The position numbers and the translations under genes were made by a program. Positions 24,175 through 32,367 of a stretch of 32,376 nucleotides of DNA are shown piece by piece (the stretch's first letter is position 1; each line of letters begins with the position of its first letter). The notes under the pieces were generated by a model. It was not told the DNA's origin. It saw only the letters and a list, made by a program, of their open reading frames with translations, and searched no databases. The stretch is taken from assembly GCA_020724425.1 (NCBI GenBank), contig DYGY01000001.1, positions 153,501 to 185,876 on the forward strand, given 5' to 3'. This stretch comes from Thermaerobacter marianensis (GTDB lineage: Bacteria; Bacillota; Sulfobacillia; DVGY01).

Positions 24175-24598
24175 GCTGTGGGTCAAAATATTAATTGGAT
24201 TAGTTATTTTTCTAATAGTGGCTTTGGCAGGCTATGCTGCTTTTATCTACATATTTACCTCAGAGGAGACTGAGGAGGTCTCTGAAAAGAGAGATCTTGG
24301 TCCCATATACAGTATGGATGAGATAACGACAAATCTTGCTGATACAAATCAGAGAAGGCTCATCCAGGTTAAGATTGAGCTTGAGGTCTCTGATAAGAAG
24401 ACCTTAACTGAACTAGAAGAGTTAAAGACACCAGTAGCTCATGCCGTACTCTTAGTTTTAAGATCAAAGACTTATGATGAGTTAAATGGTTCTGCTGGTA
24501 TGGAGATGCTTGCAAAAGATATTAAGGAAAAGATAAATGAGATACTAACCCAAGGTGAGGTAGTTAATGTATACTTCCCTAGGTTAATTATACAGTAG
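24167..24598 (+). CDS. fliL: Flagellar basal body-associated protein FliL
   Basis: The 143-residue protein has one membrane helix (about 5-29) after a three-residue head, then an extracytoplasmic domain with LADTNQRRLIQVKIELEVSD and the LRSKTYDELNGSAGMEMLAKDIKEKIN helix, which match FliL. FliL rings surround and stabilise the stator in its active form. ATG 24167 lies six bases after GAGGGGAGG. The longer frame from 24143 would place residues before the ribosome binding site. It starts within the motB stop region. Confidence 0.93.
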   Translation: MNKLWVKILIGLVIFLIVALAGYAAFIYIFTSEETEEVSEKRDLGPIYSMDEITTNLADTNQRRLIQVKIELEVSDKKTLTELEELKTPVAHAVLLVLRSKTYDELNGSAGMEMLAKDIKEKINEILTQGEVVNVYFPRLIIQ

Positions 24599-24616
24599 TG
24601 GTTGGGTGGTGCTGGC

Positions 24617-25612
24617 ATGGAAGATATTCTATCTGCGTTAGAACTTGATGAACTGCTAAAATCTTTGGCAGAACAGGAAGTAAAACAGGAGAGTCAGGTT
24701 TTTAGAACCAAGGTCAGAGTCTATGATTTTAAGAGACCTGATAAGTTTTCTAAAGACCATATCCGTACTCTTCAGCTTTTACATGAGAATTTTGCCAGGC
24801 TATTAACCACTGCTTTTTCTGCAAGTTTCCGGACCATGGTTCAGGCTACTGTGGTTTCAGTTCAACAGGAAACCTATCAGGAATTTGAAGCATCTTTGTC
24901 TTCACCAACTACAATTGGAATTATTTCATTGGCTCCATTGGAAGGCAAAGCTATTCTGGAGTTGAGTCAGGATATTGCCTTTCCAATGGTTGATAGACTT
25001 TTTGGAGGACCGGGTAATCAGTTAGAGTATTCTAGAGCGCTAACTGATATTGAGCAAACAGTTATTAAATCAGTATACAAGACGATACTGAGGAATCTTG
25101 CTGAAGCTTGGAAAAATGTTGTTTCTTTCCAGCCTAAACTAGATGGAATGGAAACAAACCCGGTATTCGCTCAGATTATTGCTCCTTCAGAGATGGTAGT
25201 TCATATTACGGTGAATATTAAGCTAGGTGAACATAATGGGGATCTTAATCTCTGTTTGCCATATATACTGCTTGAACCGGTACTATCTAAGCTTTCAGCC
25301 AAGCAGTGGTTTGCTAGAGAACAGAAGAAGCAGTCCAATGAGGAGAAATACTCACTAGAAAAAAGGGTAAAGGATGTGGCTTTACCGGTATCAGTTGAGC
25401 TAGGTAAAGCTACACTTACCATTGAAGAGTTTATACAGTTAGAGCAAGACGATGTACTGCAGCTAGAAAAGAAGATAACTGATTTGCTGGATATTTATGT
25501 GGGTGGCTTATCTAAATTCAGAGGAAGTCCTGGACGTAAGGGTAAGCGTTTAGCTTTAAGAATTGTCGAGGTTACAGAAATCGAAGACAGGGAGGTGCAA
25601 GATAATGAGTGA
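24617..25612 (+). CDS. fliM: Flagellar motor switch protein FliM
   Basis: The 331-residue C-ring protein has three parts: an N-terminal CheY-binding segment, a CheC-like middle domain with the [22 protein letters not shown] block, and a C-terminal SpoA (FliN-like) domain from about 255 ([34 protein letters not shown]). The N-terminus reads [12 protein letters not shown] rather than the usual LSQxEIDALL, so the CheY-docking motif is recognisable but divergent. ATG 24617 fits GGGTGG (24604-24609); the TTG at 24602 precedes it. It overlaps fliY by eight bases. Confidence 0.94.
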   Translation: MEDILSALELDELLKSLAEQEVKQESQVFRTKVRVYDFKRPDKFSKDHIRTLQLLHENFARLLTTAFSASFRTMVQATVVSVQQETYQEFEASLSSPTTIGIISLAPLEGKAILELSQDIAFPMVDRLFGGPGNQLEYSRALTDIEQTVIKSVYKTILRNLAEAWKNVVSFQPKLDGMETNPVFAQIIAPSEMVVHITVNIKLGEHNGDLNLCLPYILLEPVLSKLSAKQWFAREQKKQSNEEKYSLEKRVKDVALPVSVELGKATLTIEEFIQLEQDDVLQLEKKITDLLDIYVGGLSKFRGSPGRKGKRLALRIVEVTEIEDREVQDNE

Positions 25613-26633
25613 TGATATCCTATCCCAGGAAGAGATAGATGCTCTGTTAAGGCGAGTTGAAGATGAATCATTTGGTAGTTCAGAGTTCTCAGAACAGGAG
25701 AAGAAGGCATTAGTTGAGGTTGCAGACTTTCTCTTGCAGCCATTACTTGCTAGTGTGTCCCCTGATCCTGATGCAGTGAGGATGGAGTTTGTTGATTTTG
25801 AGCAGTTATCAAGTGACAGACTGGCATTAGAGTTAGCTGAACCAGGGATTCTTGTAAGTGTGGACTTTGTGAGCAGTCTTGGAGAAAGCTCCTTTTGGTT
25901 TGTAGTTGATACAACTGGAGCACATATGTTGAGTAATATCCTTGATGCATCTCTTGATGTGGATTTTAGTAGCTTGATACCTTCTAAAGAGGAAGTTGCT
26001 ATCTTTAGCAAGATTGTTGAAGAGAGAGCTAGTGATTTCCTAAGAGATGAAATCACTGCACTCTTAGAGGAATCAGTTGAGTTAAGTGGTTTTAGGGTGT
26101 CCATCTTGCCTGCTGACTTGGCCGATTTAGGACAAGCAGACATGATTAAGCTTAGATATGTCTTAAATGGAGGAAGGCAACAGGGTAATTTCGGTTTCTT
26201 TATCTTTGAGGATTGGGCAGGTCTGTTGCTAGACTATATTAGCAGAGAGAATCAGGTTAGGGAGGTTCCCAAGACCGAACCACCTAAGCCAAAAAGCAAG
26301 CCAGAAAGAAAGAGACCCTCTGTTAATCCTGTTGAGTTTGCCGAGGTGGAGAGTTCAGGAACAGAGCGATATGATGAAAAACTTGATTTAATTATGGATG
26401 TACCTCTAGAGATTACTGTTGAACTAGGAAGAACTAGAAAACAGATTAAAGAGATACTCAGTCTGGGTCCTGGAGCAATCCTTGAGCTAGACAGGTTGGC
26501 TGGAGAGACAGTTGACTTATTGGTCAATGGTAAACTGATTGCCAAGGGTGAAGTAGTGGTTATTGATGAGAATTTTGGAATTCGTATTACTGATATCTTA
26601 AGTCCCGCAGAAAGGATCAATTATCTAAGATGA
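25605..26633 (+). CDS. fliY: Flagellar motor switch protein FliY (FliN fused to a degenerate CheC-like domain)
   Basis: The 342-residue protein has a canonical N-terminal CheY-docking motif ([13 protein letters not shown]), a CheC-like middle domain (about 25-215) and a C-terminal SpoA/FliN domain (about 258-342, [26 protein letters not shown]). In active CheC and FliY each of two sites has Glu-x-x-Asn about 102 residues apart. Here the matching places read Glu38-Val-Ala-Asp41 and Glu140-Arg-Ala-Ser143, so both Asn are lost and CheY-P phosphatase activity is doubtful. A Pro/Lys linker ([13 protein letters not shown]) precedes the FliN part. ATG 25605 follows GGGAGGTG; the frame from 25563 is too long. 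Confidence 0.9.
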   Translation: MSDDILSQEEIDALLRRVEDESFGSSEFSEQEKKALVEVADFLLQPLLASVSPDPDAVRMEFVDFEQLSSDRLALELAEPGILVSVDFVSSLGESSFWFVVDTTGAHMLSNILDASLDVDFSSLIPSKEEVAIFSKIVEERASDFLRDEITALLEESVELSGFRVSILPADLADLGQADMIKLRYVLNGGRQQGNFGFFIFEDWAGLLLDYISRENQVREVPKTEPPKPKSKPERKRPSVNPVEFAEVESSGTERYDEKLDLIMDVPLEITVELGRTRKQIKEILSLGPGAILELDRLAGETVDLLVNGKLIAKGEVVVIDENFGIRITDILSPAERINYLR

Positions 26634-26983
26634 TTCTTGTGGTAGATTATTTTGATCATACAAGAAGACTTATCTCAAAGACATTACAAGAAAATGGCTT
26701 TCAGGTTATTGAAGCAGCTACAGCTAGTGATGCTTTAGAGAAAGGCAAGAGATTTAAGCCAGAACTAGTTATCACCGAGCTATCCTTACCTGATCAGGAT
26801 GGTTTCTGGTTGCTTAAGGAAATAAGGCAGAGCTTTGGAAAAAAAAGCAGAATCATTGTCTGTTCTGCTCTAGCAGATCAACAGTCAGTTATAAAGGCGG
26901 GGCAATTTGGGATAGATGACTTTGTTGTTAAACCTTTTGATGAAGAAAGACTTATTGCAAGTATTAAGAGGGTGGGGGGATGA
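26630..26983 (+). CDS. cheY: CheY-like receiver protein with Glu at the phosphorylation site
   Basis: The 117-residue protein is a lone receiver domain in the cheY position, between fliY and fliO as in B. subtilis, and overlaps fliY by four bases (ATGA). The conserved Ser 79 (VCSAL) and Lys 101 (VVKPF) are present. The phospho-accepting Asp is replaced by Glu 50 in [13 protein letters not shown]. The N-terminal acidic pair is VVDYFD, with Asp 6 then Tyr 7 instead of Asp-Asp. Normal phosphorylation is therefore unlikely; Glu at this site often mimics the phosphorylated state. It may be a constitutive or phosphorylation-independent ligand of the switch. A conventional CheY may exist elsewhere. 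Confidence 0.88.
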   Translation: MILVVDYFDHTRRLISKTLQENGFQVIEAATASDALEKGKRFKPELVITELSLPDQDGFWLLKEIRQSFGKKSRIIVCSALADQQSVIKAGQFGIDDFVVKPFDEERLIASIKRVGG

Positions 26984-26986
26984 GCA

Positions 26987-27340
26987 ATGGATTCAGGAAA
27001 TCTGGGGTTAGAGCTTTTTGGAGCTTTAGTAGCGATAATATTTGTTATTTTCCTTGCTTATCTGACCACAAGGTTCTTTAGTGGGACTTATAAGTTAAAG
27101 CAACAGGGAAAAGCAGTAAAGGTTTTGGAAGCCACCTCATTAGGACCAAAAAAGCAATTGGTCTTAAGTAAGGTTGGGGATAGATATTTGCTGTTAGGGG
27201 TAACTGATCAGCAGATTACTAGGCTTGCTGAGTTTACCGAGGAGGAACTGCAGTATCAGGAGGTTCCCGTAAATCAAGAAGGTTTCTTGCAGACATTGCA
27301 AAAGGTATGGCATCAGAAAGAAAAGGAGTCAAAAAGGTGA
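26987..27340 (+). CDS. fliO: Flagellar biosynthesis protein FliO (FliZ)
   Basis: The 117-residue protein has one N-terminal membrane helix (about 9-29), then a cytoplasmic small beta domain containing VKVLEATSLGPKKQLVLSKVGDRYLLLGVTDQQITRL. This is the FliO signature (the B. subtilis gene was called fliZ). FliO assists assembly of the FliP ring in the export gate. It follows the CheY-like gene by three bases and its stop overlaps the fliP start. Ribosome binding site GGGGGG lies upstream of ATG 26987. Sequence is short and variable, but the block plus position make the call firm. Confidence 0.9.
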   Translation: MDSGNLGLELFGALVAIIFVIFLAYLTTRFFSGTYKLKQQGKAVKVLEATSLGPKKQLVLSKVGDRYLLLGVTDQQITRLAEFTEEELQYQEVPVNQEGFLQTLQKVWHQKEKESKR

Positions 27341-28089
27341 TGAATAGAAGTGGAGTATTACTATTAGTCCTGCTAGTAGTCCTGATGATATCACCAAGTG
27401 CATATGCAGAACCCTATCTACCTCAGATTACCATTGGCTTAGAAGAGGTGGAGGGACCAGAACAAGTATCTACTGGTATACAGCTACTGTTGCTATTAAC
27501 TGTTTTATCTTTGGCACCATCTATTTTAGTGCTCATGACTTCTTTTACAAGGATTATTGTAGTGCTTTCTTTTGTACGTAGCGCTTTAGCTACACATCAA
27601 ATGCCTCCTAATCAGGTTTTAGTAGGGTTAGCTTTGTTTTTAACCGTTTTTATAATGGCTCCTGTGTGGCAAGCGGTGTATGCTGATGCTTGGATACCTT
27701 ATAGTGAAGGTCAAATATCACAGGAAGAGGCTTTTGAAAGAGCAGGAGAGCCTGTTAGAGAGTTTCTTCTTAAACATACAAGAGAGAAGGATTTAGCGCT
27801 TTTCTTAGACTATACAGGTCATGAACAGGTTGATAATCCTGAGGATATTCCTCTTTATGTTCTGGTACCTGCATTTGCTATCAGTGAGTTAAAGACAGCT
27901 TTCCAGATAGGTTTTGCTATCTATCTACCTTTTATCATTATTGATATGGTAGTTGCTAGTACTTTGATGTCTATGGGTATGTTGATGTTACCACCAATGA
28001 TGATATCTCTACCTTTTAAGGTCTTATTATTTGTTTTAGTTGATGGTTGGCATTTGGTGGTTAAGTCCCTACTATTGAGTTTTAATTAG
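27340..28089 (+). CDS. fliP: Flagellar export gate protein FliP
   Basis: The 249-residue protein starts with a cleavable-type signal (hydrophobic core, then SPSAYA before EPYLP), as is usual for FliP. Membrane helices and family signatures follow: APSILVLMTSFTRIIVVLSFVRSALATHQMPPNQVLVGLALFLT and, near the C-terminus, IIDMVVASTLMSMGMLMLPPMMISLPFKVLLFVLVDGW. FliP forms the core of the FliPQR gate. The start is ATG 27340, sharing a base with the fliO stop (TGATG); GTG 27337 is an alternative with slightly better spacing to AAAAGGAG. A long frame from 27307 is unlikely. Confidence 0.95.
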   Translation: MNRSGVLLLVLLVVLMISPSAYAEPYLPQITIGLEEVEGPEQVSTGIQLLLLLTVLSLAPSILVLMTSFTRIIVVLSFVRSALATHQMPPNQVLVGLALFLTVFIMAPVWQAVYADAWIPYSEGQISQEEAFERAGEPVREFLLKHTREKDLALFLDYTGHEQVDNPEDIPLYVLVPAFAISELKTAFQIGFAIYLPFIIIDMVVASTLMSMGMLMLPPMMISLPFKVLLFVLVDGWHLVVKSLLLSFN

Positions 28090-28101
28090 GAGGAGTTGTT
28101 C

Positions 28102-28371
28102 ATGGAACAGGAAGCGGTCATGGCTTTAGGCCAACAGGCAATCCTAACAGTATTACTGGTTTCGGCACCTGCACTTGGATTTGCTCTGTTAACTGGTCTA
28201 ATAGTTAGTATCTTTCAGGCTACAACCCAGATAAATGAACAGACTCTTTCTTTTGTGCCAAAGATTGTTGCTGTTATGGTCTCATTAGTGATTTTCGGTC
28301 CCTGGATGTTAAATGTTCTACTAGACTTTACTATCAATCTGTTTGAGGATCTACATCTATTGATAAGGTAA
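28102..28371 (+). CDS. fliQ: Flagellar export gate protein FliQ
   Basis: The 89-residue protein consists of two long hydrophobic helices (about 16-38 and 52-75), the FliQ hairpin that packs around the FliPR core. Diagnostic segments are APALGFALLTGLIVSIFQATTQINEQTLSFVPKI and VSLVIFGPWMLNVLLDFT. AGGAGGAG (28088-28095) fits ATG 28102; the TTG at 28096 is too close. It sits between fliP and fliR, its direct partners. Confidence 0.95.
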   Translation: MEQEAVMALGQQAILTVLLVSAPALGFALLTGLIVSIFQATTQINEQTLSFVPKIVAVMVSLVIFGPWMLNVLLDFTINLFEDLHLLIR

Positions 28372-28386
28372 TTGGGGGATAAGTGA

Positions 28387-29175
28387 GTGGTCTTGATGGA
28401 ACAGCTAACCAGTCAGTTTATGTTGCTCTGGTTAGTGGTGGGGAGAGTAGCGGGGATATTGTTTGTGGCACCGTTTTTTGGTTCCAGATATTTTCCTGCG
28501 CAAGTCAAGATTGGTTTAGCTGTTGCTATTAGCTTGATTCTACTGCCCATAGTTAATCATAATCTTTCCTTTAACCCTGAGGAGATATATTTTACCACTT
28601 ATATATCCTTTGTTGTAAAAGAGGTTGTAATTGGGTTGGCTATCGGCTTTTTGGCAGGAATGCTTTTTTCAGCTATCTATATGGCCGGTCAACTTATTGA
28701 TGTGGAGATGGGTTTTGGTTTGGTGAATGTTTTTGACCCTCAATATGGTCAATCGGTACCTTTGATAGGTAATTTCCTATACATGCTTTCTTTGGTTTTG
28801 CTGGTTGCTCTTAATGGTCATCATCTGCTCTTAAGAGCTTTGATGGAGAGTTATCTGAGGTTGCCTGTTGGTATGGCAGCCTGGGATGGTGGGGTTGCTT
28901 CGATAGCTTTAGAGGCTTTTGCCTGGATGTTTGTTACTGCTGTTAAGCTTAGTATCCCGATTGTTGCAGCATTGTTCCTGACAACAATATCTCTAGGTAT
29001 TCTAGGAAGGACTATGCCACAGTTAAATGTGTTTGTTGTGGGTATTCCTTTAAAGATTATGATTGGCTTTATCTTGCTTTTGTTCTTTATACCACTGTTT
29101 GGGAGTTATCTGACCAAATTGGTTGAAGATATCCTGGTATGGATTGTCTCTCTAATTGAGGTGATGAAACCTTGA
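28387..29175 (+). CDS. fliR: Flagellar export gate protein FliR
   Basis: The 262-residue protein is a multi-helix membrane protein with at least five visible hydrophobic segments. FliR blocks present include LVVGRVAGILFVAPFFGSRYFPAQVKIGLAVAIS, IGFLAGMLFSAIYMAGQLIDVEMGFGLVNVFDPQ and LGRTMPQLNVFVVGIPLKIMIGF. It completes the FliP5Q4R1 export gate. The GTG at 28387 is eight bases after GGGGG (28374-28378), which favours it over ATG 28396. The stop overlaps the flhB start (TTGA). Confidence 0.95.
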   Translation: MVLMEQLTSQFMLLWLVVGRVAGILFVAPFFGSRYFPAQVKIGLAVAISLILLPIVNHNLSFNPEEIYFTTYISFVVKEVVIGLAIGFLAGMLFSAIYMAGQLIDVEMGFGLVNVFDPQYGQSVPLIGNFLYMLSLVLLVALNGHHLLLRALMESYLRLPVGMAAWDGGVASIALEAFAWMFVTAVKLSIPIVAALFLTTISLGILGRTMPQLNVFVVGIPLKIMIGFILLLFFIPLFGSYLTKLVEDILVWIVSLIEVMKP

Positions 29176-30269
29176 TTAAGGAGTATCGATCCATAGATTT
29201 GCAGCTATTTTCACAGGAAAAGACTGAGCCTGCTACTCAGAAAAAGAAGAAGGAAGCTAGGGATAAAGGGCAGGTCTTTAAGAGCCGTGATTTAAACGCC
29301 GTTGTTATTCTTGTTGCAGTATTTTTGACCCTTCGTTTTGTTGGTGGGTATATGTATCAGGAGGCCTGGGGCTTTACCTATACAGTTATGACTCAGTTCT
29401 ATCTGATTGAGGAATGGGATGTTGCCTTGGCATACCAGGCCATGCAGGTGACTTTTAGGACTGCTGCTAAGATTCTAGCACCTGTTTTAGCCGCTAGTTT
29501 TCTAGCAGGGATTTTGGTCAATATGGCTCAGGTTGGTTTCCTCTTTACTCTAGAACCCCTAAGTCCCAAGCTAAACAAGTTGAATCCCATTGAGGGTGCT
29601 AAGAAGCTTTTTTCTAAGAGATCATTAGTAGAGTTGTTGAAGTCTTTATTTAAGCTGGTTATTATCTCTGCTTTGCTTTTTACGGTACTAAAAAATGAGA
29701 TATATCTTTTTCCTTTCCTAGTTGATATGAGTTTAGAGATGTCGCTTAGTTATATAGCTGGAGTATTATTTAATCTAATTCTTCAGGCTGCACTACTATT
29801 ATTTATCCTTGGTGTTGCCGACTATTACTACCAGCGCTGGGAACATGAGCAGAGCATCAAGATGAGTAAACAGGAAGTTAAAGAGGAGTATAAGCAGGTT
29901 GAAGGTGATCCTCAGGTTAAAGGCTTTATCAAGAGAAGACAAAGAGAAATGGCAAATCGGAGAATGATGGATGCAATTCCTCAGGCGGATGTGGTAATAA
30001 CAAACCCGACCCACTACGCTATCGCTTTAAGGTATGACTTAGCTAGTATGGATGCACCGATAGTGACTGCTAAAGGACAGGGTCATTTGGCCTTAAGAAT
30101 TAAAGCCTTAGCTACTGAACATGGGGTAATGATTATGGAAGATAGAGAGCTTGCGCAAATTCTTTACAAGACGGTGGAACTTAATCGTGAGATACCCGAG
30201 AATCTATATAAGGCAGTTGCCGAGGTGTTAGCCTTTGTCTGGAAGGCTCAGGGGAAGCAGGTAGGTTAG
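29172..30269 (+). CDS. flhB: Flagellar export switch protein FlhB
   Basis: The 365-residue protein has the N-terminal cytoplasmic signature DLQLFSQEKTEPATQKKKKEARDKGQVFKS and four membrane helices (within about 40-215). A helical cytoplasmic linker follows, then the autocleaving NPTH motif, Asn 278 to His 281 in VVITNPTHYAIALRY. Cleavage between Asn and Pro, together with FliK, switches export specificity from hook to filament. The C-terminus has the EDRELAQILYKTVELNREIPENLYKAVAEVLAFV block. TTG 29172 overlaps the fliR stop and lies seven bases after GAGGTG. Confidence 0.95.
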   Translation: MIKEYRSIDLQLFSQEKTEPATQKKKKEARDKGQVFKSRDLNAVVILVAVFLTLRFVGGYMYQEAWGFTYTVMTQFYLIEEWDVALAYQAMQVTFRTAAKILAPVLAASFLAGILVNMAQVGFLFTLEPLSPKLNKLNPIEGAKKLFSKRSLVELLKSLFKLVIISALLFTVLKNEIYLFPFLVDMSLEMSLSYIAGVLFNLILQAALLLFILGVADYYYQRWEHEQSIKMSKQEVKEEYKQVEGDPQVKGFIKRRQREMANRRMMDAIPQADVVITNPTHYAIALRYDLASMDAPIVTAKGQGHLALRIKALATEHGVMIMEDRELAQILYKTVELNREIPENLYKAVAEVLAFVWKAQGKQVG

Positions 30270-30285
30270 ATGGGGAGGCCTAGTG

Positions 30286-32346
30286 TTGAACAATTTTAAT
30301 CTTATGGCATTAATTCAAAGATATAGTGACATCCTGGTTGCTTTAGCAGTAATCATGATAGTCATCATGATGGTTATTCCCATGCCTACAGGTTTGCTTG
30401 ATGTCTTTTTGGCTTTGAATTTGACTCTTGCTCTAGTTATTCTGCTTGTAACCATGTATACAAAGGAACCCTTAGATTTTTCTGTTTTCCCTTCAGTTTT
30501 GCTGTTGATGACCATGTTTCGTCTGGCTTTAAATGTATCAACAACGAGGCTAATTCTGCTTGATGGCTATGCAGGTAAGATGATTCAGCAGTTTGGAGCT
30601 TTTGTTGTCGGTGGTAATCCCTTAGTTGGTTTCATTGTCTTTCTGATTCTTGTTATTATTCAGTTTGTCGTTATTACTAGAGGTGCAGAGAGAGTAGCTG
30701 AAGTGGCTGCTAGATTTACTCTTGATGCCATGCCTGGTAAGCAGATGGCTATTGATGCAGACTTAAATGCCGGTCTTTTAACTGAGGAACAGGCTAGGCA
30801 CAGAAGAAGAGAGATCCAAAGAGAAGCTGACTTTTATGGAGCCATGGATGGTGCTAGTAAGTTTGTTAAAGGTGACGCCATTGCTGGTATTATCATTGTT
30901 CTTGTAAATGTTATGGGTGGTTTTGCTGTGGGTATGGCTCAGAAGGGTATGACCTTTTCTGAAGCTTTAAGTAAGTATACTCTGCTAACTGTTGGTGATG
31001 GTCTTGTTAGTCAGATACCGGCCCTGTTACTGTCAACAGCCACCGGCCTTACTGTAACTAGGGCAGCATCTGAAGAAAATCTTGGTGAGGACTTAGTGAA
31101 GCAGATTTTTAGTCAGCCCAAGGTGTTAGCTATTGCGGCAGCAGTGTTGGCTCTTTTCGCCATAATACCCGGTCTACCCACCGGACCGTTTCTGCTTCTA
31201 GCCAGTCTCTTTGCCTATCTTGCCTATATCAGCTTTAAGCAGGGAGAAGTCACTGAAGAGGTTGAAGAGAGTTTTGTGGAAGAGGAAGAAAAAGAGGAAG
31301 AAGGACCTGATAGTGTTCTTAATCTGCTTCAGGTTGATCCTTTAGAGATTGAACTTGGCTATGGTCTTTTGCCTCTAGCTGATAAGTCAAGTGGTGGTGA
31401 CCTCTTAAACAGGATAGCTGCCATTAGAAAGCAACTGGCTTTGGAACTAGGAATAGTTTTGCCTTTAATTCGGGTGAGGGATAATATGCAGCTACCTCCC
31501 AATGAATATAAAATAAGGTTGAAGGGTTCAGAGATAGGAAAAGGAGAAATCCTCCTAGATCACTATCTGGCTATGGATCCTGGTATGGTTGAAAGAGAGG
31601 TTTCCGGGATTAATACAGTTGAACCAGCCTTTGGACTTCCTGCCAAATGGATTTCTGAGAAGTATAGGGATGATGCAGAGGTAGCAGGCTATACTGTGGT
31701 TGACCCTACCTCAGTATTAGCCACTCATTTAACAGAGCTCCTTAAAAGACATAGTTATGAGCTTTTGGGTAGACAAGAAACTAGAACTCTCCTAGATCAT
31801 GTTAAGACTGCCTATCCCACCATAGTTGATGAGTTAGTCCCAGAAACTCTAACGGTTGGTGAGGTGCAGAAGGTTCTCCAATACCTTCTTAAAGAGGGTA
31901 TTCCCATACGTGATTTACCAACAATTCTTGAAACACTAGCTGATTATGCTAGATTAACAAGGGATACAGAAGTCCTTACCGAATATGTTCGACAGGCACT
32001 ATATAGACAGATTAGCAGGTCATTACCAAAACACCAAGGGGTTGTTAAAGCGATTGTCTTTAATCCCGGGACTGAAGAAACAATACGTAAGAGTATTAAG
32101 GAGACACAACATGGGAGTTTTCTGACACTGCCACCCCAATTGGCTAAAGAAATTATCCGCAGTTGTGAGGAGCAGGTGAATAAGGCTTACGGTAGGGGGA
32201 TTGACCCAGTCTTCCTTACCAGTGCTGAAATTAGACGTCATGTCAGACGCCTAACTGAACGGACTTTACCAGGAATTCCGGTGGTGTCTTTTAATGAGCT
32301 TGAGGATGATTTAGAGATTGAGGCTACAGGAACTGTAGAAGCGTGA
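30286..32346 (+). CDS. flhA: Flagellar export gate protein FlhA
   Basis: The 686-residue protein is the largest export gate component. About eight membrane helices occupy the first 320 residues. The FHIPEP family block is present: FRLALNVSTTRLIL... GGNPLVGFIVFLILVIIQFVVITRGAERVAEVAARFTLDAMPGKQMAIDADLNAG. An acidic linker (EEEEKEEEGPDS) leads to the cytoplasmic nonamer domain that docks chaperones and FliJ. GGGGAGG (30272-30278) is seven bases before TTG 30286; GTG 30283 is the alternative. It is the last complete gene of the window, and the operon probably continues (flhF comes next in B. subtilis). Confidence 0.96.
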   Translation: MNNFNLMALIQRYSDILVALAVIMIVIMMVIPMPTGLLDVFLALNLTLALVILLVTMYTKEPLDFSVFPSVLLLMTMFRLALNVSTTRLILLDGYAGKMIQQFGAFVVGGNPLVGFIVFLILVIIQFVVITRGAERVAEVAARFTLDAMPGKQMAIDADLNAGLLTEEQARHRRREIQREADFYGAMDGASKFVKGDAIAGIIIVLVNVMGGFAVGMAQKGMTFSEALSKYTLLTVGDGLVSQIPALLLSTATGLTVTRAASEENLGEDLVKQIFSQPKVLAIAAAVLALFAIIPGLPTGPFLLLASLFAYLAYISFKQGEVTEEVEESFVEEEEKEEEGPDSVLNLLQVDPLEIELGYGLLPLADKSSGGDLLNRIAAIRKQLALELGIVLPLIRVRDNMQLPPNEYKIRLKGSEIGKGEILLDHYLAMDPGMVEREVSGINTVEPAFGLPAKWISEKYRDDAEVAGYTVVDPTSVLATHLTELLKRHSYELLGRQETRTLLDHVKTAYPTIVDELVPETLTVGEVQKVLQYLLKEGIPIRDLPTILETLADYARLTRDTEVLTEYVRQALYRQISRSLPKHQGVVKAIVFNPGTEETIRKSIKETQHGSFLTLPPQLAKEIIRSCEEQVNKAYGRGIDPVFLTSAEIRRHVRRLTERTLPGIPVVSFNELEDDLEIEATGTVEA

Positions 32347-32351
32347 GAAAG

Positions 32352-32367
32352 GAGGAAGGCCTTCCTC
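32352..32367 (+). repeat. 16-base perfect palindrome after flhA, overlapping a ribosome-binding-like AAAGGAGG
   Basis: GAGGAAGG followed by CCTTCCTC makes a perfect palindrome six bases after the flhA stop. The left half is part of AAAGGAGG (32348-32355), a strong ribosome-binding-like sequence for a gene beyond the edge. With no loop the fold would be shorter than the symmetry suggests. Whether it regulates the next gene cannot be judged from the nine bases that remain. Confidence 0.4.

Noticed and set aside
25556-26143. 195-codon open frame on the minus strand inside fliM/fliY
   Set aside because: It is the antisense shadow of fliY, has no recognisable domain and is Ser/Leu rich as expected from a complementary frame.
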